In this document: piece after piece, positions 15,135 through 24,454 of the stretch
Layout: the number at the start of each line of letters is the position of its first letter
How positions within the stretch are numbered: the first letter of the stretch is position 1
Notes under the pieces: generated by a model
The model's input: only the letters and a program-made list of their open reading frames with translations
What the model was told of the DNA's origin: nothing
Databases searched by the model: none
Made by a program: the position numbers and the translations under genes
DNA from: VXNE01 sp963665455
Lineage (GTDB): Bacteria; Pseudomonadota; Gammaproteobacteria; Pseudomonadales; Azotimanducaceae
Direction of reading: 5' to 3'
Assembly: GCA_963665455.1 (NCBI GenBank)
Contig: OY762279.1
Location: 3,596,001 to 3,660,000 of the forward strand
DNA length: 64,000 nt

Positions 15135-16535
15135 ATGACGGTACGCCGGGTGCTTGCAGCCGCCGCACTATGCTGCGCGGCCGTGGGCGTGGCTGCGGAC
15201 CGCCAGCCCAACATCCTGCTTATCGTGGCCGACGACCTCGGCTACGCGGATGTCGGCTTCCATGGCGTCGAGGACATCCCGACGCCGCATCTCGACGCCC
15301 TGGCCGCCCGCGGCGTGCGGTTCTCGAGCGGCTACGTGTCCAGCACGTGGTGCAGTCCGACCCGGGCGGGGCTGCTGACCGGCCGGTACCAGCAGCGTTT
15401 CGGCGTGCGCGGTCACGAGGGGACGCCCGACGAGGCGCTCTCGCTTGAGGAGGCGACGCTGGCGGACCGCCTGAGGGCCGCGGGCTATGCCACCGGGGTG
15501 ATCGGCAAGTGGCACCTGGGCACCGGGCCCGAGTTCCATCCCGTGGAGCGCGGGTTCGACGAGTTCTTCGGGTTCCTGCGGGGCGCGCACAACTTCTGGC
15601 CGGGCGTGCCCTTCATTCTCTTTCCGGATCGGACCGGGCGGGGTCCGCTGATCTCGGAGATCCGGCAGCGCGACATGGGTGGCAGGCAGATTCTCCGCGG
15701 GACCGAGCCCGTGGCGGAGGAGGCGTACCTCACGGACGCGTTCGGGCGCGAGGCGGTGTCGTTCATCGAACGCCACGAGTCGGGTCCGTTTTTCCTCTTC
15801 CTTTCCTTCAATGCCGTGCACACCCCGATGCAGGCGACCGCGGAGCGGGTCGCGGCGTTCGCCACGACCGCCCACCCCGTGCGGCGCGTCTACAACGCCA
15901 TGACGCTCGCGATGGACGAGGCCATCGGCGCCGTCTTCGATCAACTGCGACGCTCCGGGATCGAGGAGGACACGCTCGTCTTCTTCATCAGCGACAACGG
16001 CGGGCCGACCGTCCGGCGCTTCGCCTACAACGCGTCGGACAACAGCCCGCTTCGAGGATCCAAGGGCTCGACGCTCGAAGGAGGTATCCGGGTGCCGTTC
16101 GTCGTGTCCTGGCCGGGCGGCCTGCCGTCCGGGATGCAGTATGACGAGCCGGCGATCCAGCTCGACTTCCTGCCCACGGCGCTTGCGGCCGCCGGCGTTC
16201 CGGTCGACCCGGAGTGGCAACTTGACGGCGTCAACCTCCTGCCCTACCTGCGGGGAGAGGCGTCGGGGCGGCCGCACGATCTGCTGTTCTGGCGCTCGAT
16301 CCGGCAGATGGCGGTCCGTAGTGGCGACTGGAAGCTCGTCACTTACCAGGCGAGGTTCGACACGGGCGACATTGGGCTTGACGATCCGCTCGATCAGGTG
16401 ACGCCACACCGGCTGTACAACCTGGCCCGGGACGTCGGCGAGACCGAGGACCTGTCGCTCCAGGAGCCCGAGCGCGTCGCCGAACTCCTGTCGCACTGGA
16501 ACGACTGGAACGCGCAGATGCGCCCTCTCCCGTAA
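15135..16535 (+). CDS. sulfatase 1 (formylglycine-dependent, exported)
   Basis: ATG 15135 begins a 466-residue protein with a signal peptide (TVRRVLAAAALCCAAVGVAA) and the arylsulfatase start motif NILLIVADDLGYADVG. The catalytic site is CSPTR near residue 73 in STWCSPTRAGLLTGRYQ; this CxPxR sequence is converted to formylglycine. Other sulfatase motifs follow: GKWHLG, FFGFLRG, FFLFLSFNAVHTPM and FFISDNGGP. It shares long stretches with the next gene, so the two arose by tandem duplication. No active formylglycine-generating enzyme is encoded in the window. Confidence 0.92.
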   Translation: MTVRRVLAAAALCCAAVGVAADRQPNILLIVADDLGYADVGFHGVEDIPTPHLDALAARGVRFSSGYVSSTWCSPTRAGLLTGRYQQRFGVRGHEGTPDEALSLEEATLADRLRAAGYATGVIGKWHLGTGPEFHPVERGFDEFFGFLRGAHNFWPGVPFILFPDRTGRGPLISEIRQRDMGGRQILRGTEPVAEEAYLTDAFGREAVSFIERHESGPFFLFLSFNAVHTPMQATAERVAAFATTAHPVRRVYNAMTLAMDEAIGAVFDQLRRSGIEEDTLVFFISDNGGPTVRRFAYNASDNSPLRGSKGSTLEGGIRVPFVVSWPGGLPSGMQYDEPAIQLDFLPTALAAAGVPVDPEWQLDGVNLLPYLRGEASGRPHDLLFWRSIRQMAVRSGDWKLVTYQARFDTGDIGLDDPLDQVTPHRLYNLARDVGETEDLSLQEPERVAELLSHWNDWNAQMRPLP

Positions 16536-16578
16536 GCGCATGCCCATCCGGCCGCCGCCCCCGCCGAGGAGGAAGACC

Positions 16579-18072
16579 ATGTCCGTGTTCAGCACCCGCT
16601 TCCGTGCGATGGGGCTCCGGCTGGCAATCGTCGCCCTGTGCTGCGCGGCGGCGGCCGCGACGTCGGCGGACCGCAGGCCCAACATCCTGCTCATCGTGGC
16701 CGACGATCTCGGCTATGGGGACCTCGGATTCCAGGGCGGGTCGGACATCCCGACGCCGAGTCTCGACGCCCTCGCGTCCCGCGGCGTACGGTTCTCGAAC
16801 GGGTACGTGTCCGGCACGTGGTGCGCCCCGACGCGGGCGGGGCTGCTCACCGGCAGGTACCAGCAGCGTTTCCGCGCGCACGGCCACGAGGGCGTTCGCG
16901 ACGATGGCCTCTCGCTCGACGAAAGCACCCTCGCGGACCACCTGCAGGCCGCAGGCTACGTGACCGGCGTGGTGGGCAAGTGGCACCTCGGCATTCCCCC
17001 GGAGTACCACCCGATGCAGCGCGGGTTCGACGAGTTCTTCGGCTTCGTGCGCGGCGGGCACAGCTTCTGGCCGGGCGTTCCCATCATCATCTTCCCGGAT
17101 CGACTGGGCCACGGCCTGGATGTCATGACCGTCCCGGAGGGGCGCGCCACCCTCGACCGGCAGATTGTGCGCGGCAGGGAGCCGGTGGCCGAGCCGGCCT
17201 ACCTGACGGACGCGTTCGGGCGGGAAGCGGTCTCGTTCATCGAGCGGCATGCTTCGGAGCCGTTCTTCCTCTTCCTCTCCTTCAACGCCCCGCATACGCC
17301 GATGCAGGCCTCGGTGGACCGGCTCGGCCGCTTCATGAACACCTCCGACCCGGTGCGGCGGGTCTACAACGCCATGATGCTCGCGATGGACGAAGCGATT
17401 GGCGCCGTCTTCGATCAACTGCCTCGCTCCGGGCTCGAGGAGGACACGCTCGTCTTCTTCATCAGCGACAACGGCGGGCCCACGGTCCACAAGTACGCGT
17501 ACAACGCCTCGGACAACTCGCCGCTCCGAGGCTCGAAGGGCACGACGCTGGAGGGAGGCATCCGCGTCCCGTTCGTCGTGTCCTGGCCGCGCGCGCTGCC
17601 GTCCGGCGCGCGGTTCGACGAGCCGGCGATCCAGCTCGACATCCTGCCGACCGCGTTGGCGGCGGCGGGGATCCCGATCGCCCCGGAGTGGCAACTGGAC
17701 GGCGTCAATCTCCTCCCCTATCTCAAGGGAGAGGCGTCGGGGCCCCCGCACGAGGCGCTCTTCTGGCGCTCGTGGGGGCAGATGGCGATCCGCAGCGGCG
17801 ACTGGAAACTCGTGAGCTACGTGGCGAAGATGGACGAGGGCGAGTTGCTGCTGCAGGAGCCGCGGGACCAGGTGACGCCGCATCGGCTGTATGACCTGGG
17901 CCGGGACGTCGGCGAGCGCCAGGACCTCTCGGAACGCGAGCCGGAGCGCGCGGCGGAACTGCTGGCGTCGTGGAACGCGTGGAATGCCGGGATGCGTCCG
18001 GCACGGGCCGTGGTGGGTCCTGGACGAAGCGCCGAGGACGTCTCCCGTGCCATCGAGGAACAGGAGCCTTAA
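16579..18072 (+). CDS. sulfatase 2 (formylglycine-dependent, exported)
   Basis: ATG 16579 is chosen because GAGGAGGAAG precedes it; an in-frame ATG at 16540 would place a Pro/Arg-rich stretch before the signal peptide. The protein has 497 residues, a signal peptide (MGLRLAIVALCCAAAAATSA), NILLIVADDLGYGDLG, CxPxR as CAPTR near residue 82, GKWHLGIPPEYHP, FFISDNGGP and GSKGTTLEGGIRVPFV. It is a close paralogue of the upstream sulfatase, so the two may differ in substrate. The extra 30-residue tail after ASWNAWNAGM is absent in the first copy. It converges on nnrU with a 28-base gap. Confidence 0.92.
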   Translation: MSVFSTRFRAMGLRLAIVALCCAAAAATSADRRPNILLIVADDLGYGDLGFQGGSDIPTPSLDALASRGVRFSNGYVSGTWCAPTRAGLLTGRYQQRFRAHGHEGVRDDGLSLDESTLADHLQAAGYVTGVVGKWHLGIPPEYHPMQRGFDEFFGFVRGGHSFWPGVPIIIFPDRLGHGLDVMTVPEGRATLDRQIVRGREPVAEPAYLTDAFGREAVSFIERHASEPFFLFLSFNAPHTPMQASVDRLGRFMNTSDPVRRVYNAMMLAMDEAIGAVFDQLPRSGLEEDTLVFFISDNGGPTVHKYAYNASDNSPLRGSKGTTLEGGIRVPFVVSWPRALPSGARFDEPAIQLDILPTALAAAGIPIAPEWQLDGVNLLPYLKGEASGPPHEALFWRSWGQMAIRSGDWKLVSYVAKMDEGELLLQEPRDQVTPHRLYDLGRDVGERQDLSEREPERAAELLASWNAWNAGMRPARAVVGPGRSAEDVSRAIEEQEP

Positions 18073-18100
18073 CGCTACATCCGTTCGACCGTCTCGAGCG

Positions 18101-18796
18101 CTACCACCCGACGCCTACCGGCACGCCAGAAATCCAGACGTGGCCCCACCACAGCGCGACGAACGCCGCCACCGTAACGACCAGGTCGAGCCAGCCGATT
18201 TCGGCGAGCTTGAGCGACTGACGCCCTTGGGCGATGGCCACGAACGGCAGCAGCGAGGTCGCTTGGCGGAACGCGGACCACCGCTCCCCAAGCACCGCCT
18301 GCTTGCGCTTGTCGATGAGCACCATGCCCCAACCGGATACCACGGCGAGGGCGCCGAAGAAGACTAGCGACGGCGGATCCCCGTTCGCGAGCAGGTGGCT
18401 GAGCGCCCAGATCAGGATGCCGCTCTGGACCGGGTGGCGGGTAATCCGCATGACGCCCGACACGGGCACCGCCTCGGCGTCGTCGAGCACGACGCCGACC
18501 GAGCTTGGATTGCGGGTCAGGAGGCCGCCGACCACGAGCAATAGCGCACCCGGCATGAGGACGAGTGGGACCCAGCGGAGCCACCCTGCGGTGGGCCACA
18601 GCAGCATGTCCGGCGTCGCAGCGTTGTAGGCGCGGATGAGCAGGACGAACACCAGGATCGAGACGACGGAATACAGCCCGAGATAGAGCTTCTCGCCCAT
18701 CGCGCCGACCAAGCGGTCACGCAATCCCGTGCTCGTCACGCCAAGATGCTGGGCCACGAACAGGACGGCCCAAAATGCCAACCAAGACAAATCCAC
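18101..18796 (-). CDS. nnrU: NnrU-family integral membrane protein
   Basis: GTG 18796 follows GGGGGGTAGGA; a TTG at 18811 would overlap nuoN. The 231-residue protein has about six hydrophobic helices and the NnrU features ARW/ITRHPVQSGILIWALSHLLANGD and GERWSAFRQATSLLPFVA. NnrU was named in nitrite/nitric oxide reductase clusters and is related to NnrU/MAPEG-type membrane methyltransferase folds; its role is not settled. It is the last gene after nuoN, almost overlapping it, so it is probably cotranscribed with complex I. Confidence 0.8.
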   Translation of the reverse strand: MDLSWLAFWAVLFVAQHLGVTSTGLRDRLVGAMGEKLYLGLYSVVSILVFVLLIRAYNAATPDMLLWPTAGWLRWVPLVLMPGALLLVVGGLLTRNPSSVGVVLDDAEAVPVSGVMRITRHPVQSGILIWALSHLLANGDPPSLVFFGALAVVSGWGMVLIDKRKQAVLGERWSAFRQATSLLPFVAIAQGRQSLKLAEIGWLDLVVTVAAFVALWWGHVWISGVPVGVGW

Positions 18797-18800
18797 AGTC

Positions 18801-20246
18801 CTACCCCCCAAACGCCCGCACCGCTTCCCGCGCCAAGTCGATCAGCGGCGTGGGGTAGATGCCAAACACGATGATGGCGGCCCCCAGCACGCCGGCGGTT
18901 GCGACCCCTTCCATCGAGTGGCCGGCCGCCTCGGCGGACGCATCCTCGGAGGTCCGAATCATGCTGAAGACGATGCGCAGGTAGTAGTAGATGCCAATGG
19001 CGCTGCCGATCACCAGGGCCCACAGGAGCGCCCAAAGCTCGCCCTCGACGCCCGCCGCGAATAGGTAGAACTTCGCGATGAAGCCGACGGTGAGCGGGAT
19101 GCCGGCGAGGGACAGGGCGGCGGCGGTGAGCACGGCCGCCAAGACCGGACGGCGCCAGAAGAGCCCGGCGTACGCGCCTAGGGGTTCGGCGTCCTCCGGC
19201 GCACCCGTGGAGAGCACCGTCATCACCCCGAACGCCGCGAGGGTCATCACGAAATAGCCGACGAGATAGAACATCCCCGTCTCGAGTGCCATGGCCGGCG
19301 TCGCGAGGGCATTCACCACCAAGACCGCGATCAGCAAATATCCGACGTGGGCGATGGATGAATACGCCAGGATGCGCTTCAGGTTGTCCTGCAGCAGCGC
19401 GAGCAGGTTGCCGACCACCATCGAGACGATGGCGATGAGCGAGACGGCCAGGAAGAGCGGCTCGTGGGAGAGCAGGTCCGTCTCGACGACGTAGCGCAGC
19501 AACACGGCCAGCACGCCGCCCTTGGAGACCGTGGCCACGAAGCCGGTCACCGGAGCCGGCGCGCCCTGGTACACGTCCGGCGTCCACATGTGGAACGGCA
19601 CCAGCGAGAGCTTGAAGGCGACGGCGGCGAGGATCATCACCTGCCCCGCGATGAGCAGCGGGTCGGAGCTGGCGCCCAATACCGCACCGAAGGCCATGGT
19701 CCCCACCGCCGCGTAGACCAAGGCCATGCCGAAAAGCATCGTCGTCGAGGCGACACCGGACAGGACGAGGTACTTCATCGCCGCCTCGAGGGGCGCCTGG
19801 CCTTCGTCCGGGTAGGCGATCATCGCGTAGAGCGAGATGGACACGATCTCCAAGCCCAGCAGGAAGCTCGCGAAGTGCGCGGCGGAGGCCATGGTCATCG
19901 CGCCGAGGGTCGCCGACAGCAGCAGGATGTAGAACTCCTCGCGGTGGGCACGGGACGCCCGCCCGTCGATGTAGCGATATCCGAGCAGCGCGGTGGCGAT
20001 GCCGGCAAGGGCGAACAGCCCGTTGAAGAAGTTCGCGAACGGGTCGATCGTCAGGAACCCGTCGATGTTCTGCACGCCCGCCGCGGTCGATGGGCCGAGG
20101 GAGGCCAACGTGGCCACGAGGGCCGCCACGGTCAGCCACAGGGCTAGCGCATGGCTGCGGCGGAAGGACACGACGAGGAGCAGCACCATCAGGCTCCCCG
20201 TCAGCACGAGGTAGGGCAGCAGGGCGGTCCAGGCGGCGGTGCTCAT
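18801..20246 (-). CDS. nuoN: NADH-quinone oxidoreductase subunit N
   Basis: The start ATG 20246 forms an ATGA overlap with the nuoM stop; a longer frame to 20318 is rejected. The 481-residue antiporter-like membrane subunit has many helices and the signature FHMWTPDVYQGAPAPVTGF. NuoN is one of three proton-pumping Mrp-like subunits of the complex I membrane arm. It ends the classic nuo order and touches nnrU. Confidence 0.95.
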   Translation of the reverse strand: MSTAAWTALLPYLVLTGSLMVLLLVVSFRRSHALALWLTVAALVATLASLGPSTAAGVQNIDGFLTIDPFANFFNGLFALAGIATALLGYRYIDGRASRAHREEFYILLLSATLGAMTMASAAHFASFLLGLEIVSISLYAMIAYPDEGQAPLEAAMKYLVLSGVASTTMLFGMALVYAAVGTMAFGAVLGASSDPLLIAGQVMILAAVAFKLSLVPFHMWTPDVYQGAPAPVTGFVATVSKGGVLAVLLRYVVETDLLSHEPLFLAVSLIAIVSMVVGNLLALLQDNLKRILAYSSIAHVGYLLIAVLVVNALATPAMALETGMFYLVGYFVMTLAAFGVMTVLSTGAPEDAEPLGAYAGLFWRRPVLAAVLTAAALSLAGIPLTVGFIAKFYLFAAGVEGELWALLWALVIGSAIGIYYYLRIVFSMIRTSEDASAEAAGHSMEGVATAGVLGAAIIVFGIYPTPLIDLAREAVRAFGG

Positions 20247-21718
20247 GGGGCCACCCACAGGACGTCGATTACGGGCGCGGCGAGATCCAGGAGGGGCTGC
20301 GGATAGATGCCGACCCAAACCAGGCCGAGCATCATCAGCACCATCACGGACATCTCGCGCCAGCCGAAGTCGCGCATCGTCGGGATGTCCGGGTTGGGCG
20401 TCCCCTGGAACGAGCGCTGGAGCAGGGACAGCCCGTACACCGCGGCCACCACCACGCCGAGCGCACCGGCGATGGTGAGTGGAACGCTGGCCTTGAACGC
20501 GCCCACGAGCACCAGGAACTCGCCGATGAAGTTACCGAGCCCCGGCATGCCGACGGAGGCCACCACGAAGAACATCGTCATGACGCCCATGCGCGGTGCG
20601 CGCACCCACAGGCCGCCCATCTTGGACATCTCGCGCGTATGCAGCCGCTCCTGCAGCGCGCCGGCCATCATGAAGAGCGCGGCGGTGGAGAAGCCGTGGG
20701 CGATCATGGTGACGATGGCGCCCTGCATCCCGAGTTCGTTGACGATGAGTTGGCCGCCCACTTCATGGAACGCGAACACGCCGAGCAGCACGAAGCCCAT
20801 GTGCGCCACGGAGCTGTAGGCGACGAGCCGCTTGAAGTCGGATTGGCTGTACGCCATGTAGCCGCCGTAGAGGATGCTGAGCACGCCGAGGAACATCGCC
20901 CACCAGGCGAAGTCCGCGGACGCCTCCGGGAAGAGCGGCACGACGAAGCGGATGAGCCCGTAGGCGCCGGTCTTCAGCAGGATGCCGGCCAGGATCACGC
21001 TGCCGGCGGTGGGGGCCTGGGTGTGGGCGTCCGGCAGCCACGTGTGGAAGGGCACGCCCGGCAGCTTCACCACGAACGCCACGAAGAAGCCGAGCATCAG
21101 GAAGAAGGAGACGTCGCGGGAGAGTTCCGCGTAGAGCAGGTCGTTGTAGTTGAAGGTCAGGAGGCCCGTCGCCGCGTAGTGGAAGTACACCAGCGCCAGG
21201 ATGGCGAACAGCATCAGCAGGCCGCTGATCTGGGTGAAGAGGAAGAACTTCATCGCCGCGTAGGCGCGGGCCTCGTGCCCCCAGATCGCGATCAGGAAGT
21301 ACATGGGGATGAGCATGACTTCCCAGAAGAAGAAGAAGAGGAAGAGGTCGAACGCGGTGAAGACGCCCACGACGCCGGCCATCACCCAGAGGATGTTGAA
21401 CTGGAAGAATCCCCGGCTCTTGGTGGTCTCCGTCCACGAGGAGACGACGGCCACCACCCCGAGGAACAGCGTCAGGCCCACCAGCATGAGCGAGAGCCCG
21501 TCCATGGCCAGGATGACGTGGATGCCGAAGCGGGGAATCCACTCGATGTATTGGTTGGCGTAGGCGTAGCCGCCGGCCCAGGCGTTCGCCAGATAGAGCC
21601 CCGCGGCCACGAAGGTGAGCAGCCCCACCCAACGGGGCGCGTTCGGATGGATGCGCTCGGACGCCCAAGCCACGACGCCGCCGAGGAGTAGGAAGACGAT
21701 GAGCGCGAGGATGTTCAC
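20243..21718 (-). CDS. nuoM: NADH-quinone oxidoreductase subunit M
   Basis: This 491-residue multi-helix protein carries PFHTWLPDAHTQAPTAGSVI, HGFSTAALFMMAG and the Mrp-type antiporter pattern. It pumps protons in the distal membrane arm of complex I. It overlaps nuoL (ATGA, four bases) and nuoN, showing tight coupling of translation. Confidence 0.96.
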   Translation of the reverse strand: MNILALIVFLLLGGVVAWASERIHPNAPRWVGLLTFVAAGLYLANAWAGGYAYANQYIEWIPRFGIHVILAMDGLSLMLVGLTLFLGVVAVVSSWTETTKSRGFFQFNILWVMAGVVGVFTAFDLFLFFFFWEVMLIPMYFLIAIWGHEARAYAAMKFFLFTQISGLLMLFAILALVYFHYAATGLLTFNYNDLLYAELSRDVSFFLMLGFFVAFVVKLPGVPFHTWLPDAHTQAPTAGSVILAGILLKTGAYGLIRFVVPLFPEASADFAWWAMFLGVLSILYGGYMAYSQSDFKRLVAYSSVAHMGFVLLGVFAFHEVGGQLIVNELGMQGAIVTMIAHGFSTAALFMMAGALQERLHTREMSKMGGLWVRAPRMGVMTMFFVVASVGMPGLGNFIGEFLVLVGAFKASVPLTIAGALGVVVAAVYGLSLLQRSFQGTPNPDIPTMRDFGWREMSVMVLMMLGLVWVGIYPQPLLDLAAPVIDVLWVAP

Positions 21719-23568
21719 GCGAGCACCACCAGCACGATGGCGAATGCGATCAGGAGCCCGAGCGCCATGTTGGCGGCATACCAGCGCAGATGCCCGGTCT
21801 GGGTCAGGGCGATGACGTGGTGGACGCCGCGGGTGATGCCCGCGGCGGCGGTATAGAGGAAGTCAACGCCGTCTCGCTTGTTCAGGCGCGCGAACCAGAC
21901 GAAGGGCCCGACGAACACCTTGTCATAGAGGGTGTCGAAGCCCCAGCCACCGAACCAAAACCGCCGCGTCGCCTCGCCGGCCTGGGATTGCACGAGGCGG
22001 TCCACCTTGAGTTGGCGCCCCTGGAAGATCAGGTAGCCGACCAAGATCCCAAGGAACGGTGCCGCCATGGTGATGATGGCCACGGTCGAGAAGTGATCCT
22101 GCTCCCCGAGGCCACCGTCCGGCAGCACGGAGGCCACCGCTTCGAGGCCGAACCATCCGCCGCCGACCGCAAGCGCCGCCAGCACCAAGAGCGGTCCCCA
22201 CATGTTGATGTGCGAGTGGTCGTGCGGCTCGGTTGTCGCCTCGCCGAAGAACGTGAGGACCATCATCCGTGTCGTGTAGAGCGCCGTCATGAAGGCCGCG
22301 ATGGTGGCCCCCAGCCAGAAGAACCCGGCGTACTCGAAGCTCGCGAGCACGATGGCGTCCTTGCTGTAGAAGCCGGACGTGAAGGGGAGGGCGGACAGGG
22401 CGATGGAGCCGATCAACATGCTCGCGAAGGGGATCGGCAGCTTCTTCCAGAGCCCGCCCATCTTGAACATGTCCTGTTCGTGGTGCAGCGCGAGGATCAC
22501 GGACCCGGACGCCAGGAACAGCAACGCCTTGAAGAAGGCGTGGGTCATCAGGTGGAAGATGGCCGCGGACCAGGCGCCGACCCCGAGGGCCAGGAACATG
22601 TAGCCGATCTGACTCATCGTCGAGTACGCGAGCACCCGCTTGATGTCCCGCTGGGCGAGCGCCGTGAACGACGAGATGAAGAGCGTCACCAATCCCACCG
22701 CCGCGACCGCCAACTGCGCGGTGGGCGAGAGCAGGAAGAGATCGTGAGTGCGGGCGATCAGATACACGCCCGCCGTCACCATCGTCGCCGCGTGGATCAG
22801 CGCGGAGACCGGCGTGGGGCCGGCCATGGCGTCCGGCAGCCACGTCTGGAGGGGCACCTGGGCGGACTTGCCCACCGCGCCGCCGAGCAGCAGCAGCGCG
22901 ATGATCGTCACCGTGGGGGAACCGTCCGGCCACAACCCCCGGGCACCCGCCATCGCCCCCTGCACCTCGATGGAGCCCACTTCCCGGAACAACAGGAAGA
23001 GGCCGAGCAACATGGCGGTATCGCCGACCCGGGTCACGACGAACGCCTTGCGCGCCGCGTAGCCGTTCTCCGGCTCCTGGTGGAAGAAGCCGATCAGGAG
23101 GTAGCTACAGAGCCCGACGCCCTCCCAGCCGAGGAACAGAACCAGCAGGTTGTCGCCGAGCACGAGCATCAGCATCGCGAAAACGAACAGGTTCATGTAG
23201 GCGAAGAAGCGGCTGTAGCCCTCCTCGTCCCACATGTAGCCCGTGGCGTAGAGGTGGATGAGGAACCCGACCCCGGTGATGACCCCGGTCATCACGAGGG
23301 AGAGGCCGTCGAGATAGAGCCGGATACTTGGGGTGAAGCCGCCGACGTCCATCCACGTCCACAGGAAGTACGACGTCGGCTGGGCGCCCTGTGCGTAGTA
23401 GTCCATGCCCACCAGGAGCGCGATCAGGGCCGCCAGTCCGATGGACCCCGCGCCGACCAGGCCGGAGAACCACTTGAGTTGCCGGTCTTCCGAGACGAAG
23501 AGCCCGGTGATGAACAACACCAAGAAGCCGGCCAAGGGCAGGGTGGGTACGAGCCAGAGGAGGTCCAT
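21715..23568 (-). CDS. nuoL: NADH-quinone oxidoreductase subunit L
   Basis: The 617-residue protein has the NuoL signatures VPLQTWLPDAMAGPTPVSAL, HAATMVTAGVYLIART and MTHAFFKALLFLASGS, and a C-terminal extension after residue 500 that would form the lateral helix along the membrane arm. It is the terminal proton-pumping subunit of complex I. It overlaps nuoM by four bases and is 22 bases from nuoK. Confidence 0.96.
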   Translation of the reverse strand: MDLLWLVPTLPLAGFLVLFITGLFVSEDRQLKWFSGLVGAGSIGLAALIALLVGMDYYAQGAQPTSYFLWTWMDVGGFTPSIRLYLDGLSLVMTGVITGVGFLIHLYATGYMWDEEGYSRFFAYMNLFVFAMLMLVLGDNLLVLFLGWEGVGLCSYLLIGFFHQEPENGYAARKAFVVTRVGDTAMLLGLFLLFREVGSIEVQGAMAGARGLWPDGSPTVTIIALLLLGGAVGKSAQVPLQTWLPDAMAGPTPVSALIHAATMVTAGVYLIARTHDLFLLSPTAQLAVAAVGLVTLFISSFTALAQRDIKRVLAYSTMSQIGYMFLALGVGAWSAAIFHLMTHAFFKALLFLASGSVILALHHEQDMFKMGGLWKKLPIPFASMLIGSIALSALPFTSGFYSKDAIVLASFEYAGFFWLGATIAAFMTALYTTRMMVLTFFGEATTEPHDHSHINMWGPLLVLAALAVGGGWFGLEAVASVLPDGGLGEQDHFSTVAIITMAAPFLGILVGYLIFQGRQLKVDRLVQSQAGEATRRFWFGGWGFDTLYDKVFVGPFVWFARLNKRDGVDFLYTAAAGITRGVHHVIALTQTGHLRWYAANMALGLLIAFAIVLVVLA

Positions 23569-23590
23569 CGCGTGTCTCTTGCGTCCCTGC

Positions 23591-23905
23591 CTACCCGTTC
23601 AGCTCGCTGGCCGTGTCGATGTCGAGGCTCGAGAAGCGCCGTTCGAGTTGCAGCACCAGGGCGAGGGCCACGGCCACTTCGGCCGCGGCGAGGGCGAGGA
23701 TGAGCATGAACATGATCTGCCCATCCGGTTGCCCCCAGCGCGCCCCGGCGGCCACGAAGGCCAGCCCGCACGCGTTCATCATGATCTCGAGGGACATGAG
23801 GAGAAAGATCGCGTTGCGGCGCACGAGGACGCCGACGAAGCCGATGAGGAACAGCACGGCCGCGACGAAGAGGACGTGCTCCAGGGGGACCGCGACCGCG
23901 CTCAC
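23591..23905 (-). CDS. nuoK: NADH-quinone oxidoreductase subunit K
   Basis: The 104-residue three-helix protein starts at GTG 23905, overlapping the nuoJ stop (GTGA). It contains VLFVAAVLFLIGFVGVLVRR and LMSLEIMMNACGLAFV, with the membrane glutamates conserved in NuoK. It links proton channels between NuoJ/A and the antiporter subunits. Confidence 0.95.
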   Translation of the reverse strand: MSAVAVPLEHVLFVAAVLFLIGFVGVLVRRNAIFLLMSLEIMMNACGLAFVAAGARWGQPDGQIMFMLILALAAAEVAVALALVLQLERRFSSLDIDTASELNG

Positions 23906-24423
23906 GACGGCGTGTCCTCTCGGCGGTCACTCAGGTAACGCCGCCCCAGGTGATACGCCCCCACCAGGGCCGCGAGCAGCAGGATGGCGGCGAGTTCCAC
24001 CGCGAGCAGGTACTCCTGGAAGAGGGCGATGCCGACGGCCTTGGGGCCAACGCCCGTTCCGCCGGTCGGGACCGCGTTGCCGACGATGGCGTACATCATT
24101 TCGACGAACAGGATGGCGGCGAGAATGGCGGGGCCGATCCAGCCCTTCGGCTCCAGCCAGCGCCGCTCCCGCTCGATGGTGCGGCGTCCGAGGTTCAACA
24201 TCATCACCACGAACAGGAAGAGCACCACGATGGCCCCGGCGTAGATGACCACCTCGAGGGCGGCGGCAAAGGGCGCGCCCAGGAGATAGAACATCACCGC
24301 GATGGCGAGCAGCGACACGACGAGGTAGATGAGGGCGTGGGATGCGTTCAGCCGCGTAACGACCAGGGCCGCTCCGGCGACGGCCACCGCCGCCGCGATG
24401 TAGAACAGGACTAGCGCGACCAT
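23902..24423 (-). CDS. nuoJ: NADH-quinone oxidoreductase subunit J
   Basis: The 173-residue membrane subunit of complex I has helices including VALVLFYIAAAVAVAGAAL and LEVVIYAGAIVVLFLFVVMM, the latter being the pi-bulge helix region typical of NuoJ. It overlaps nuoK by four bases and lies 31 bases after nuoI. Confidence 0.94.
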   Translation of the reverse strand: MVALVLFYIAAAVAVAGAALVVTRLNASHALIYLVVSLLAIAVMFYLLGAPFAAALEVVIYAGAIVVLFLFVVMMLNLGRRTIERERRWLEPKGWIGPAILAAILFVEMMYAIVGNAVPTGGTGVGPKAVGIALFQEYLLAVELAAILLLAALVGAYHLGRRYLSDRREDTPS

Positions 24424-24454
24424 GATGCGGCCCCGATGTGGCGCCCGGATGGAC

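Noticed and set aside
20090..21691. A 533-residue plus-strand frame opposite nuoN/nuoM, rich in His, Glu and Arg
   Set aside because: It is antisense to well-conserved nuo genes. Its composition (long runs of H, E, R, V) is what a high-GC third-position frame gives on the opposite strand.
21790..23703. A 637-residue plus-strand frame opposite nuoL
   Set aside because: It is antisense to nuoL, which has clear motifs, and shows the same shadow composition without a domain.
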